Shown: piece after piece, positions 1-14,012 of the stretch
Numbering within the stretch: position 1 is the first letter of the stretch
Layout of the letters: each line of letters starts with the position of its first letter
Origin: Myrica gale
Lineage: Eukaryota > Streptophyta > Magnoliopsida > Fagales > Myricaceae
NCBI GenBank assembly: GCA_963930655.1
Contig: OZ005601.1
Location: forward strand, 29,264,921 to 29,328,920
DNA length: 64,000 nt
Direction of reading: 5' to 3'
Made by a program: the position numbers and the translations under genes
The notes under the pieces: model-generated
The model's input: the letters and a program-made list of their open reading frames with translations, nothing else
Database searches by the model: none
Told to the model about the DNA's origin: nothing

Positions 1-1615
<1,615 letters not shown>

Positions 1616-1704
1616 ATGCTTGTTGATGATATTGCCATATTGGTGATGTTACAATTACCAATGATGGTGCTACAATACTCAAGATGTTAGAAGTTGAGCA
1701 TCCT
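1616..1704 (+). pseudogene. Broken fragment of chaperonin subunit CCT1 (TCP-1 alpha)
   Basis: The reading frame at 1616-1633 gives MLVDDI. After an eight-base insertion (1634-1641) the frame resumes as GDVTITNDGATILK and MLEVEHP up to 1704. Together these are the hallmark MLVDDIGDVTITNDGATIL region of cytosolic chaperonin subunits, and the LEVEHP extension matches the alpha subunit. The insertion disrupts the frame. Nothing recognisable from the rest of the roughly 545-residue protein follows: the next bases repeat a local 20-base segment (1671-1690 and again at 1709-1728). It is a small gene fragment and not an exon of a working gene. Confidence 0.8.
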
Positions 1705-1829
1705 GGACTACAATACTCAAGATGTTACAATTTTAAGACATTTTTTACATTATGTGAAAAAAAAATTTGGACTTTGTTTTGCCTTAGAAAGTCGACCCCC
1801 CTCATTTTATATCCTAGATACGCCACTGG

Positions 1830-2990
1830 GAGTAGAGGATGACCAAAATATATCACATTGGATTGAACCATATCTACCACACCTATGAAAGGAGACTTTA
1901 TCACGACGACTTAAAATTACGATTGCAACTACAAAATGTTAACGAGAGATTCGATCCAAAGATCTACATCTTCATCCTGACTATAAAGTAGCTCCATTAC
2001 GAGATGGGCTACCACTTCCATGAAACGTGTACAACTTGAATGGATTTATGTGTGTGAAACAAAAATATACATGAATTCGTAAGAAAAATCAAAATATTAA
2101 ATAATATCCTTTTAAAAATAATAAATTATATGGTTTATTAATTGCACTTATTTATTGAAAAAAAATTATTCAAGAATTTATGGAAAAAAAATCATAGAAG
2201 TAGATATTGTTTATAATTTTGAGAGAAGATCCCCTAGTTTTGTCACTACCAGAATCTTCTATAATTTGTACCCAAATTGAATCATATAATTGAAAAAGAG
2301 ATAGATATAACAAATAGTAAATATGGTAGAGTTCATACTGTCCTGAAGCTTAATACAAATAGTACAGCGTACATAATATGTCTGTATTTCTTTAAATTAC
2401 ATGATACGATCCAGGTATAAAAAATATAAAAGATGTTGATCCGTGCTCATATATTCATCCGGTTTCCTATCTTGTATATATGCAACTTCCATATATTAAA
2501 AATTCATTAGGAATAAAAATGATAGTTTTTAAAAAAGGTAATATATTTTGAATAAAACTATTGAAACTCTATTTCAGTAATCTATTTATTTTTAATTTAT
2601 TTTTTAAAATTTTGTTTAGGAAGGATATTTCGGTCATTTTTCATAATTTTTCAATCTAACTTAACTACTAATTTGAACGAGACATATATTGATAATTTTA
2701 CCTAGTGATCTATGACATTACCCCCTTCAAATTAAGTAGGTCTTGCTTGTCGGAGCTGCACTCAGTTCACACTGTCAGCCAGCAGGTGGGAGCGAGAAGT
2801 TTAGAATATGTTTGGTGTTATTTTGATCACTGGCCTATGATGTCAATTCCTTAAACTTCACCGGACCATCTCACGATCTACTAGAAGGGTAAATCTGACA
2901 AGGTATATTCGGGAAAGAAGTTTAATAAACATGCACTTCTCAGTAACGATATTGTCATCAGAGACGCCATGGTTGCAGACAAGCCATGGT
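1830..2990. other. AT-rich intergenic DNA before the first CACTA element
   Basis: No gene is seen. At 1792-1828 there is a segment ending in CGCCACTG that resembles the 3' end of the hAT family at 55669-56842. The rest is AT-rich and unassigned. Confidence 0.5.
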
Positions 2991-4311
2991 TGCCACTACA
3001 ACAAAAAGTGCTTATAATGACCAGACCATGGGTCACTTAAAACCCTTTTTCGGGTAGTTACAGTTAATAGGTGGACCAAATTTAGTAGTCAAACGTTGGT
3101 CATTTTTACTCCGTCTAGAGAATTTTGTATGGAACCGAAATGGCAGCGTCGGTATTTGTTTGATTTCTCACGAAGAAAGTGGTCACCTAAACAACATAAT
3201 CTTTTGTCATTACACTTTTTTTTTAGAGCTAATGTCGTCAATACTTGAGTGGTTGCCAACACATACATTTGGTCACCCCTAACAACGTTATGTCCACTCG
3301 TCTTACTTGGTCACTCTTTTTTTTTTCCTCGTCATTATGTGAATAGTAGCCACTAGCATCATATGGTCACCTCCAACAACGTTCGGTCCAGTCGTCTTAT
3401 GTGGTCACTATAACAGTTGACTAATCTCGTTCTATTTTAGTTTCACATGACAATTTTTAAATGGTTACTAACAATATTGTCATGACCACTACTGTTTCGT
3501 CCTTTAAACAAATTGCTGACTTTGTTCGTTTAGTAACTATAAACCTTTTGCGATGATTTTCTAAATGGTCACACCAATATGATTATGACCATTTATTATT
3601 TTATCAAAAAATTCCATTCAGTTACGAAAATGAAATGGTCACCGTATGACTCTTTATGACGATTGTATGTTCTGGTCTACAATGATTGATTTTCTACCAT
3701 GTTATCTATGCGTCGAAATTGAACCCGTTCTTACCAAGACGAAATGGACAATAACTAACTTTTCATTACCGACTATTACTTGTCATTAAATAATTTGCAT
3801 AGCCATTCGTTTTTAGTTAGTAAAATCTTTTCCCTACCATGCAAATGTGGTCATAAATTACTTTAAGGGGCAAATTTACAATGGTTGGATTAATCCTTAT
3901 TTTTACCAATATTAAGTGGTATATATTTACTTTTAATGGCATATTGATTGACGTTACCAATACATTTTATTGACAATCCCAAAGTGGCCAGTAAACTGAT
4001 TTTTTTACTAAAATTAATTCTTTTTATATTGGTCATCTAAAACCACAAACTACCATAACAATAATATGGTCGGTAGAAAATTGTTTACATAAAAACAGTT
4101 AATGATCTAATTAAATGCACATAATTTGGGTTTATATAAAAAAAACTCACAGATGTTCCATGTCCTAATAAAACATTAATACAGTAAACCAAAACACTGA
4201 ACCAATAAGCATTAGTGAGCTACACACACTAAAAAAACAATAACAGTAAAATTCTTAAATTAGTCATACTTCATAAACTGCTTTGTCCTTTGATTCCCAA
4301 ATTTGTCCTTC

Positions 4312-5075
4312 TTAAATACTATGGTTGTTGTTGCTTTGAGCTTCAATTTTTTCCTTCAGATACTTAATCTGTTCATCTTGTTCTTCGCACCTTCCTGCAT
4401 ATACGGTGTACTTTTGAACTAGCTCATGCACATCATTGGTCAGACTATCATATTTATTCTTGTAAAACTCCACTTCAGACCTGCACTTCTCCATTTGTAG
4501 TGTCAGCCGAGCCACTTTTAATTTGCTTGTCTCACTTGATGGAGCTGGGATTTCACCTTGTCCCATGCCCTTCACGTAACCTCTACTAGTCCCAAGCACC
4601 TGTTCCAAAACCTCATCTGCAATGACCTGGTCATTTCTATCAGGATTTCTCTCACTCTGAATTTCAATCATCTTCATCTGTATAATTTACATAACACAAA
4701 AGAACATAAATGGTGAAAGGCGAATAAAATACCCTATTATATTAAACATTATATATGTGTTTGAGTAATAGGTTCAAACAAACAACTAACATATAATGCC
4801 TCCGCTTTGTCATTGATCCAGGTCCCATCCTTGTGCACATGTGTTCTCTTGTAGAAATCAATGGATGTAGCATCCTCACCTCTCTTATTGCAATATAAGA
4901 AGATTAAATTAATATCATATATATAATTATGCTTAAATTTCCAGCAAGATCAAAGTAAAACAAGAAAACATCAATTTGTTACCTTCTCCATTCTCAAACG
5001 ATGCATGGATTTGGAGCCAGTAGTATGATGGATTTTCAGCTTCTTTCTATTGTTTGCATTCTTCTCGCACAATTT
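4312..5075 (-). CDS. Transposase_24-type (Ptta/En/Spm) CACTA protein, partial
   Basis: Three minus-strand exons are readable. 5075-4983 gives KLCEKNANNRKKLKIHHTTG and then SKSMHRLRMEK. About 4893-4797 gives GEDATSIDFYKRTH followed by VHKDGTWINDKAEA. 4677-4312 continues through DEVLEQVLGTSRGYVKGMG into a C-terminal coiled coil (last 60 residues, rich in K/E/Q). The NRxKLK-HTTGSKS block, the DGTW-N-KA block and the VLGxxxGYxKGxG block, in that order, are diagnostic of the plant Transposase_24 family found in CACTA elements. The gene sits inside the element at 2994-6390 and is read toward its left end. The N-terminal half is missing or unrecognisable. The segment before the final exon carries AG, so MKMIEI may be internal and not a true start. 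Confidence 0.82.
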
Positions 5076-5188
5076 CTAATAACAAAAATTCAAGTTTGAT
5101 GTTACATATGATGATCTTGTAAACAAAAGTTATCTGAATCGTTGCAAACTAACGATCCGAATGTACTAATTTGATTAAATGATGTACT

Positions 5189-6370
5189 AGAGGCTCTTTT
5201 TAATTAGGTTGACCCAAAAAAAGAATCCATTAAATGTTTACTTTTAGTCATTTGTGACTAAGGAGAATCAGTGGTCATTAAATGTAATCAAGCTACGAAG
5301 TGCTTGACGAGAATTTCGATTGAAATATAAAGTTCAAGTTTTGACAAATTGTTTGGTGGATAAATTGCTAAATGTCGTCACATAACAGTCAGAGTATTTG
5401 AGACTACAAAATTGGAAAATAGAATAGAGTAAAGTGGTGGAAATTGCGAATTTTTATGACCATTCTCATTGACCATAAAACATCTCTTGACCACAAACAA
5501 CATGACGCCGAGAAATATGTTTTGGTCACTGCACCCCGATTTATGGTGACTAATGCAATATGATTCAAAAAAGAATTCAGTCACTATTGGCTCTTTTTAG
5601 GCCGACAAAAAAAACCATTAAATGTCTACTTTTCGTTACTTGTGACAAAGAAGAATCGGTCGTCATTGAAAGTACTCAAACTACAAAGTGTTTGACGAGA
5701 ATTTTGGTTGAAATATAAAATTCAAGTTTTGACCAATCTTTTGGTTGATAAGTAGCTAAATGGCGTCACAAAATAGTTATAGTATTTTAGACTACAAAAT
5801 TGGACAATAGAATAAAGTAAAGTGGTGGAAATTGTGACTTTTTATGACCATTCACATTGACCATAAAAAATCTTGTGGCCACAAATAACATGATGACAAG
5901 AAATATGGTGTGGTCACTGCACCCCGATTTATGGTGACCAACGCAATATGGTTAAAAAATATGTTGGTCACTATAGACTTTTTTTAATTAGGCTGACCCA
6001 TAAAAAAATTCATTGAATGTTTACTTTTAGTCACTTGTGACTATGAGAAATCGGTGGTCATTAAATGTAATCAAGCTAAGAATTGTTTGACGAGAATTTT
6101 GGTTGAAATATAAAATTCAAGATTTGACCACTTTTTTGGTGGATAATTAGCTAAATGTCGTCATAAAATAGAAACAGTATTTGAGACTACAAAATTGGAC
6201 AATAGAATAGAGTAAAGTGGTGAAAATTGCGACTTTTTATGACCATTCTCATTGACCAGAAAAAGTTTCGTGACCACAAATAGCATCATAATGACGAGAA
6301 ATATTTTTTGGTCACTGCAACCCGATTTATGGTGACCAATGCAATATGGTAAAAAAAAATTGGTCACTAT
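5189..6370. repeat. Three tandem copies of a 380-400 bp unit inside the CACTA element
   Basis: Units begin near 5189, 5590 and 5967. Each opens with a CTCTTTTT-like tract followed by a TTAAATG/TTGAATG segment, then TGACGAGAATTT, a GGTCACTGCA-CCCGATTTATGG block and a GACTACAAAATTGG block in fixed order. The third copy runs into the right terminus. They are diverged from each other by substitutions and short indels. Confidence 0.85.
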
Positions 6371-6393
6371 AGGCTCTTTTTGTTGTAGTGTGC

Positions 6394-7640
6394 ATACGTT
6401 GATAAGAATGTCATCAATCGCTTTGCGGGTGATAAAAACAAAAAGAAAACTTGGATTCTATCTTTTGTCATAACACTAAAAGTGGAGACATTTTTTTTTA
6501 ATTTAGCCCTTATTTTTTAACTTTTTACATTGGCCCCAAAAATTATATTATTATAATTTGCCGTCCAAATTTAAGCTAAATCTCAGCTTGGCCTCAGGTA
6601 GTAGGGCCTAAATAATTCACAAATAATAAATAATTGTTAGTAATTTATTATTCATGCTATATGAAAATAATCTTGAGAATAATAATATTTTAGTGCGATT
6701 TACATAATAAGAGAAATCCGCATGTTAAATTTTTTATTAAAGTAATCACATCGTACTCATGTTTAATTAAATATAATAGATTAATAATTATACCTAATAG
6801 AATAAAAAAAAGGCTGTTCAACCATGCGAGTGTAGTAGTTGGTGATCTGGTAGGAGGAAATTAAATAGCCTAAATCTCACCTGGAGAGATTAAATGGTAT
6901 TAAATTTATTTATTTTATTGAGTTATACTGTACGGACTATAAAAATATAATTTATATACGGAAAATAATTGAAAAAAAATAATCATACGGATCGGACAAA
7001 AAAATACGAAACGACACTATTTTCTGAACATTTTTGTTGAAAGTGATATGTTCTTAATTAAGTAAACATATAGTGAGTGATGGTGGAAAGGATAATTTTT
7101 AAAGATAAGTTTATGGTTAATCGTCGTCGACAAGCCTTAGTGGACGATAGTTGACGTTTGGCGATGAACTCGAGTGGTGGGTAATCGATCACGCACGACA
7201 ATATCACAATCTTAAGATAGTCTGAGGTGACATCAAAGTGACACCTTATTTGTTTTTTTATTTTTTATTTTTGAAGGCAAATGGATTAAAAAAAAAATTG
7301 TTATTTTCACCAAGAGAGTAGTATAACAGTGTACACCATTTCTGTTTATGTAAAATGCTGTAGACAAATCGTGGAGAGTAAAAATATGAATGGGTCGTTG
7401 TTTGCAATCATACTAATCATATATATGGCCAAATAGTCAAAAATGTGATTTTCTTTTTAATAACGTGATGAAATCTGTCGTATTTTGTTTTTATTTAACT
7501 CAGTTGAGAACATATTGATCTGCCTTTGCCTGAGATTACTTTGTTGATGAGTTGTTTGATTTTGATGCTAATGATTGAGATAGTAGTTTGATTGAATCTA
7601 TTTTTAATGTCCCTTTGGTTGTAGCTATTTTTCTTCTCCA
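6394..7640. other. AT-rich intergenic DNA
   Basis: No gene, RNA or bounded element is recognised. Poly-A/T tracts are frequent. The last part, from about 7500, may be decayed upstream LINE sequence. Confidence 0.5.
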
Positions 7641-8580
7641 AAATTGTGTCCTTCTAGGGAAGATCAATGGATTTGGAAAGTTGATCCCAAAGGGATGTTT
7701 TCGGTGGCAGTACATATCGTGGTATTAAGCAGTGGCCAATTAACACTCGACATCCATTTCACTCCAAGGATTGGTCCCGATTGCGGAAGCTTTGCATTTA
7801 GGATAGGCTTAAGTTGCATTAATGGAAATGTGCTCAGGCTGCGTTGCCAATGAGGGGGGCAGTGGCACGCAATGTTAATTCTGATTCTGACCAGCAGTGT
7901 TTGTGTTCCCTTTGTGGTTTGGAAGCATAATCTGTTGAACACTTGTTCTTGCTTTGTCAAGTGGCTAGAGTGGTCCGGCGTGGTTCCATTTGGCCTTTGC
8001 TGATTGAGAGGTTTGTTGACAGTAATGTTGTTGAATTTATCTTGGGTCTTCTTTATGCTTCGTGGACCTTTAGTATCCCAAAGGTTGATTGTCGAAATTT
8101 TATTCTTGCTGCTGCCTTGGTGCTTGACTCTTTTTGGGATCTAAGTAATGATGTGATTCATAATAAGGCTACTGTTGACCCTTTGTTGTGATTCAAACAA
8201 TCAAACGTTGTTCTTTGGAGCATTCATTGGCTTGGAATGCTATTGAGGTAGCTAGTGGCTTGTTTTGGCCACCCCTGTGGGGTCTTGGAAATGCAACGTG
8301 AATGTTGCCGTGAGATCTTCTTACTCAGTCTTGGCAGTAGTGGTTCGCGACTCTGAAAGGTCCTTCTGTACATTGTACACGGAGCGTCTTACTTCACAAG
8401 ATCCTTTAGATGACAAGATGGCCACGCTTTGGACTGCAGTTCGGTTGGTAGAAGATGAGCCTTGGCCCCGGATTGTGGCTCAGGGTGTTTTGAGCATGTC
8501 TTCTGTTGCAGGGTGACAGATGGAGGATTGGTTACCTGACATGAAATCCTCTATTGGCCGTTTATAGTTTCATTTCGCTT
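7640..8580 (+). mobile_element. LINE remnant: zinc-binding and RNase H end of a reverse transcriptase
   Basis: Reading with several frame changes gives, in order, DQWIWKVDPKGMFSV (the DxxxWxxxxxGxFSVxS entry of the RVT zinc-binding domain), CLCSLCGLEA and then SVEHLFLLCQVA (the CxxC-x-EsxeHLFLxC zinc motif), and WKCNVNVAV followed by VVRDSERS (the start of the RNase H-like domain). Stops and shifts interrupt it at least three times. Upstream endonuclease and polymerase domains are not recognised. It is a dead 3' portion of a plant L1-type element. Confidence 0.85.
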
Positions 8581-9089
8581 TTTGTTATTCCAACGCATGT
8601 TTCCCGCTGTGACTGTTCTTAGTTGCTTATTATTTTTACAATATCTAGAAAAAACAAGGAATAAGTATTATATAAGCAAACTGTCATCTTATATAAGAAA
8701 CTTTTAACATCAATGGTATCTGGATTAATTTGGTATAACTTAGACCCTAGTACGTTGGTCGATTTTCTATATTAAAAAGAAAAATAAAAGCATCACTTTG
8801 AGCTCTCTAACTGCCAATATAATTCCAAATAAGAGTATAAACTACTACCTTTGACACATTGAACCTATGAACTACCAAATTTCATCCATTTACGCTTCGA
8901 TAAAATATCTAACAATCAATTTCGTGCCACGTATGTTGTGAATGAGGCACGAGACACCATTTTGGCTCTAAGATTTTATTTAATGGCACAACTTGATTAA
9001 TTGTAGAAATTGGAAGACTCAATATGTAAAGATTGATAGTTTATATATATAATATGATTTGATGAGAATATGTCCAAGCATGTAAACTT
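8581..9089. other. AT-rich intergenic DNA between two LINE remnants
   Basis: Nothing is recognised. Confidence 0.5.
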
Positions 9090-9960
9090 TTTTTTTTATC
9101 AAAGAACCAAAAGTAGTACATACAATAATTACGGACCCATCAAGTGGGATCAAAACCATCATAAACCTGAGAAAAACTAGAATGAAACCCACAAAATTAA
9201 GGAAAACATCATCCCCAAGAGGAAGAAGCAGCCCATTGGGCAAAATTATGTGCAACAATATTTGTACTAGGAGGGACAGGGCCGGCTCAACCACTAGGCA
9301 ACTTAGGCAGTTGACTAAGGCCCCATTTTGAGCAAGAGGCCCCATAATTAAAAAAATATATATAATAAAATAAAAATTTAAAAAAGCCCTTAAATACATG
9401 AACAAATAAATTAAAAAAATGAGATTTAGACCCACTTGATTAGTAATTTTATATCTGAAATTTTTTTTAAATAAAATTTTAAATATTTTTTTTAAAAATT
9501 GATATAAAAGGCCTAATTTTTAGTATGGCCTTAGGCCTATTTTTTATTGAGCCGGTTCTGAGGAGGGATAACAGAACATGAGAAGTGAGACTTTGCCACT
9601 AGTTGTGGTAGAATTTGCGATATCACCGATTCTATCATCCAAGGACAATCACAACTTGGTCAGTGAACAACATCTACAAACTATGAAAGAATCACTTTCC
9701 AAATAAACATAATCCCAAGAGGGCTTAAACTCCACCTGAATACCAAGCCAAAGAGTTTCAGCTTCGCTAACTGTGGGATCAACTGATAATAGCCGACGTT
9801 CCTATCTGGATTGACAATGCGACACCTGAAGCATCACGGCATATACATGCAGTTATAGAAAACGCATCACGAGTTGTAACATCAACATTAATTTTAAAAG
9901 ACCCTTGAAAAGGAGGAACCCAAGCATGTTAACCGATATAATATCATATCAGCGCTTGAA
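9090..9960 (-). mobile_element. LINE RNase H remnant, minus strand, split by a small hAT element
   Basis: Read on the minus strand from about 9935, the sequence gives AWVPPFQGSFKINVD, then ACICRDASGVALSIQIG, then SEAETLWLGIQVEF and YLESDSFIV. After the inserted hAT element it continues as STNIVAHNFAQWAASSSWG. This is the plant LINE RNase H order: WxPPxxGxxKxNVD, RDxxG, AExxAxxxG, ExDs, NxxAHxxA. A T8 tract near 9090 is the expected poly(A) end in this orientation. Frameshifts show it is dead. Confidence 0.85.
9277..9560. mobile_element. Short hAT element (MITE) nested in the LINE remnant
   Basis: It is 284 bp long. The termini are CAGGGCCGGCTCAA and, read inward from the right, CAGAACCGGCTCAA. 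Exact 8-bp target duplications AGGAGGGA flank it at 9269-9276 and 9561-9568. An 8-bp duplication and a CAG-start inverted repeat are hAT features. The interior is AT-rich and without coding capacity. Confidence 0.93.
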
Positions 9961-11851
9961 GTGTTTCAAAGAAGCAATAAATGGGACGGGGCCCATGAAA
10001 AAATTGACGGGACTCGGGGCGGGAGGGTTAGCACTTAGCAAAGCCAGCTAGAATGACTGCAACCAATGCGGAATGTCGATAGGGAAAGAAGCAGCCGCTG
10101 GACGGAGACGCACTGTCTTTTCTTTCTTTTTTTTTTCCCTCTCTCTCTCTCTTTCTGATGGTTGGCGGTCTCTTGTTTTCTTCTTCTGAATTTAACGTAG
10201 AATTTTCCTTAAAACCACGTGTTAACAGTTTTATTTATAGAAAAACTTCAATATGTCTGTCTACGAGTTTAAACGGCAAAATAGCGTACAGCTGTCTTTA
10301 CGAGCTAGTGAAGATTGACTTGCTTGAAACACGTGTCCCCCCTGCCATATTGGCCCATACACTGAGACAGGGGGGCAAGTATTCAATTTGAAACACTACC
10401 CAACTTGTTTTCCACATGCCTGGTCTGAAAAGCACTACTAGTAGATCACCAAAAATGGAAAACCATTTAATATCAAGTTTAATTTTTAGAAAATTATATA
10501 AAAGTAAATTAGAAAGAAATAGCAAATTGAAAATTGGTTTAGGGTGCAAAATTTAGGTGGGTCATTAGTCTAATCATAATATTATTATACATATGACGTG
10601 GTTGATATGTGTACGACGTCACACTTAGGTGTTACTCATAAAAGACCACCTGCAGTACGTAGAAATTTAAATGATACATACCCTTAGTGGAATTTCAGGA
10701 GAAAGTAGAGTAGGAGGAATCACACAACATTTTCGCACTTGCTCCCACGTATAACACATGCAATGATACAACTCAAATTAAGGACCACTTCAGAAAACAC
10801 TACCAATGTATGATGTATCCATATTTACCTCCATATATATAATTAAAAAAATATTTTAGACTCTAAACTATGGACAAATTTTGCACCTAAACTACTAAAT
10901 TCAACAAATTACATTTCAAATTATAATATATTTACACTTTACACCTTATGTTAAAATTTTATTATTTTAATCAATGATAAATGTGTTATGCGATTTACAC
11001 TTTATGTTAAAATTTTTATTCAAAGGATTAGACCGTGATATGGATAAGCCAAAAATCTTGGGTTTGTGTTTCTGAAATTACGGGGTCTTGGTTGTTTCTG
11101 CTTTTTTCCTTGAGTTTTCTCGATGGATGCTTTGAATCTCTCTTATCAGTGGGGATTTCATCTAAAATTTTGACCCTCCCTAGATTTTCGAGTCTTCATC
11201 TTATTTTGATCGGTTCTTTTTCCTGGATATTCGGGTCTCTCTACGCTGATTTACTTTTTTTTACTAGCTAATGAAGTGAAAAAACAGTCAAACTGTGTAT
11301 ACCGAGATAAAATCCTCCCTAAAAAAAGGTGTCAATCGAGCCAGAGGGTCGCTGGCCCTCTGCTGATTTACATTTATCTATTTTTGCTTTCGCAGCTTCC
11401 AATACAAATTACTGTTGTTATATTTTTTTTTATGTTTATTAAGCAGTGGTCCAGTTGGGTAAAAAGTATGGGAATATTCACTATCTCCCTAGTGACATCT
11501 TATTCACCCTTTTCACTGCGTGTGATTCAAATGTACAAAAAAGAAAAGAAAGAGGACTCATTTTTAGTTAGGATTAGTTAAATGTGAAATAACACCCTCT
11601 TAATTGTGATTGGTTTATCTGTCCTGGTCCCTGGAGATTATTGGACCTCCTGAATCCTAATAGTTCGGTCTGTCGCCGAGATTATTGGACTTTGACCTTT
11701 CTTATATAGTCAGTCTTTTGTTGTAGCCCTCTCATTCAAAAAGTTACTGAATAGGGGATATTTCTTGTCGTACATCATTATTTTAAGCATTATATTTATC
11801 TAACACTCACTCACTGTAATTTTTAAATGAGTTTTATTCTCTCAATATCAG
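9961..11851. other. Intergenic DNA before the hAT transposase
   Basis: No gene is recognised. It holds a pyrimidine-rich stretch at 10115-10156 and AT-rich sequence with low-complexity repeats around 10860-11020. The left end of the hAT element at 11852 should lie in this region, but I could not find a terminus matching the right end near 15060. Confidence 0.45.
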
Positions 11852-13995
11852 ATGGATGATCTCGACTTGGATATTGATAAGATTATGCTCGTCACTAGTA
11901 TGCATACATCGGGAGCTAGATCTAATCCTACTTCTCCCTCGACATTGCCTCCTAGCCCTCTCATTCAATTTGAGGGCCTTGAAAAAAATGTAGAGCCTAC
12001 TATTACTGAACCTTCTGGGGGTCAGTCTACTGAGGTTAGGGTTACTGGTGGACGACCACCACTGCCTAGGTCTCAAAGTAATAGATCTAAGGCGTGTGAT
12101 CACTTCACAAAGGATTCCAACTCGGATTCCAATGAACCTTTGTGTACATGTGATTATTGTGGTGCGTCTCTCAAGTGTCACTCGAAAAATCAAGGCACAT
12201 CCTCCTTGTTGAATCACTTAAAGAGATGTTCGAAATACAACCAGGTGAAAACTAAGTGTGAGAAGGGTCAGTCCTTCCTAAGTTTTGAGGCTTCAAAGTC
12301 ATCAGATTGCAGTGACATTGAAAAGACTATGGGATTAGCCAAGTATAATGAGAAGAAGATCCAAGAAGCTCTTGGTAGGATGATTATTATTGATGAATTA
12401 CCATTTTGTATAGTAGAGAGTGTTGGGTTTAGAGACTTTGTGAGGGTTATTGAGCCTAGGTTTCCTATGTCTTCTCGCTATACCGTGATAAGAGATTGTA
12501 TACGCGTGTATGAAGATGAGAGGGAGAAGTTGAGGGATTTGTTTCTCAGAGAGGATATTAGGGTTTGTTTCACCACTGACACATGGACTTCTTTTCAAAA
12601 TTTGAATTACATGTGTGTCACAGCTCATTTCATTGATTGTGGTTGGACCTTGCATAAAAAAATTATCTCTTTCTGTAAATTGCAAAATCATCAAGGAGAG
12701 ACAATTGGGAGAGAATTAGAAGGATGTATGTTGGAGTGGGGATTAAATAGATATCTTACCATTACAGTTGACAATGCCACATTTAATGATATTGTTGTTG
12801 CTTGGTTGAAGAAACGAACACTATCTAATGAGGGAACCATTAGTGGACATTCATACATTCACGTGAGGTGTTGTCCTGCAATGCTTCAGAGATATAGGCT
12901 TTGTGTTGAGAAGAAAAAAAGTTCATGCAAAAGTTTGTTAAAACTTGATGTTCCAACTAGATGAAACTCCACATACCTTATGCTTGAATCTGCACAGAAA
13001 TTTCAGCGAGCTTTTGAGCTTTTGCAAGAAGATGATGGACCTCTGTATCGCTCAGTAATGGAGAATGGGTTGGGAAAGAAGGGTTTGTGACCTCCCACTG
13101 ATGATGATTGAGACACAATTTGAGCTTTCATCAAGTTTTTAAAACTGTTTTATGAAGTGACTGTGAGAATGTCTAGTACCAAGTATGCCATATTAAGTTT
13201 GTATTTTGAAGAGCTATCTAACATTCTTGGTCATTTGACAGAATATACTAATAGTGATGATCTTGTGCCGAGTACTATGGCTAGAAAGATGATGATTAAG
13301 TATCAGAAATATTGGGGAGACATAGAGAAGATCAATAAAGTGTTGTTTATAGCTGCAGTCCTTGACCCACGTTACAAATTAGATACCCTAGACTTTTGGT
13401 TCAAGGACGAAATGGGGGATGAGAAAGGAGAAATGTTTGTTGAAATGCTGAAGAAAGACATTGAACACTTGTTTAGGCAATATGCCAGGAAGGCCCATAT
13501 TGGTGGTGATTCTTCTAACTCATGTACGGGTTACACAAGTGAGAGTGAAATTGATAGCCAACCTTGTTCTACCTCATTAGGGCTGAGTCAAAATAAATTT
13601 GCATTGAATAAGTACCGTCGATTTCGTGGTTCTCATAATCTGATGGAAATCGAAGTGAGTTAGAGCGGTATTATTTGGAGGATATGGAGACTCCGAGTGA
13701 CGGGTTCGATCTCTTGACTTGGTGGAAGGTCAATTCTACCAAATATCCTATTTTGGCCCTAGTAGCACGAGACGTATTGGCCATCCCCATCACTACAGTC
13801 GTTCTGAGTCTGCATTTAGTACTGGTGGTCGGGTGCTAGATTCATATCGAAGTTCATTAGCTCCATCAACGGTGAATGCTCTTATATGTGCCCAAAATTG
13901 GTTGAAGTCCAAACCTATCTTTCATCAAGAGGAAGAGTTGGATGATATTGAGAGTTACAAGCTTGATGCATGTATCTTTCTCATTCATTGTAATT
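11852..13995 (+). pseudogene. zf-BED hAT transposase (RICESLEEPER/Ac-like), broken
   Basis: The first open stretch (11852-12964, 370 codons) has an acidic and proline-rich N terminus, a BED zinc finger with C100, C103, H122 and C126, and an hAT catalytic-region start with CFTTDTWTSFQNLNYMCVTA (the TDxWTS-x-N motif) and ITVDNATFND. It stops at 12962. The same frame resumes after further stops near 13090-13130 as a helical segment including VLFIAAVLDPRYKL (the A-x-LDPRyKl motif). The C-terminal dimerisation region is spread over two more frames: [20 protein letters not shown], then [18 protein letters not shown] (shared from 13719). Several in-frame stops and at least two frameshifts mean that it cannot make a full transposase. 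Confidence 0.92.
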
Positions 13996-14012
13996 TTGTA
14001 ATTGTTAAATAA

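Larger units (their letters stand above)
2994..6390 (-). mobile_element. CACTA (En/Spm) transposon, non-autonomous
   Basis: The left end reads CACTACAACAAAAAG and the right end, read inward, starts with the same 15 bases. The terminal inverted repeat runs about 28 bp with few mismatches. A 3-bp target duplication TGC flanks it exactly (2991-2993 and 6391-6393). The subterminal regions are full of short TGGTCAC/GTGACCA motifs in both orientations, as usual for CACTA transposase binding arrays. Inside is a decayed transposase-associated gene on the minus strand (4312-5075) and a threefold tandem array (5189-6370). No TNPD-type catalytic transposase is visible, so this copy should depend on others to move. 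Confidence 0.95.

Noticed and set aside
5378..6367. Two similar 68-codon frames on the minus strand
   Set aside because: They are the same part of two copies of the CACTA internal repeat. The similarity is from the repeat and not from protein conservation.
2994..6390. CRISPR-like reading of the repeated motifs in the CACTA and other arrays
   Set aside because: The repeats are transposon subterminal motifs and long tandem units in a plant nuclear genome, not evenly spaced repeats with unique spacers.
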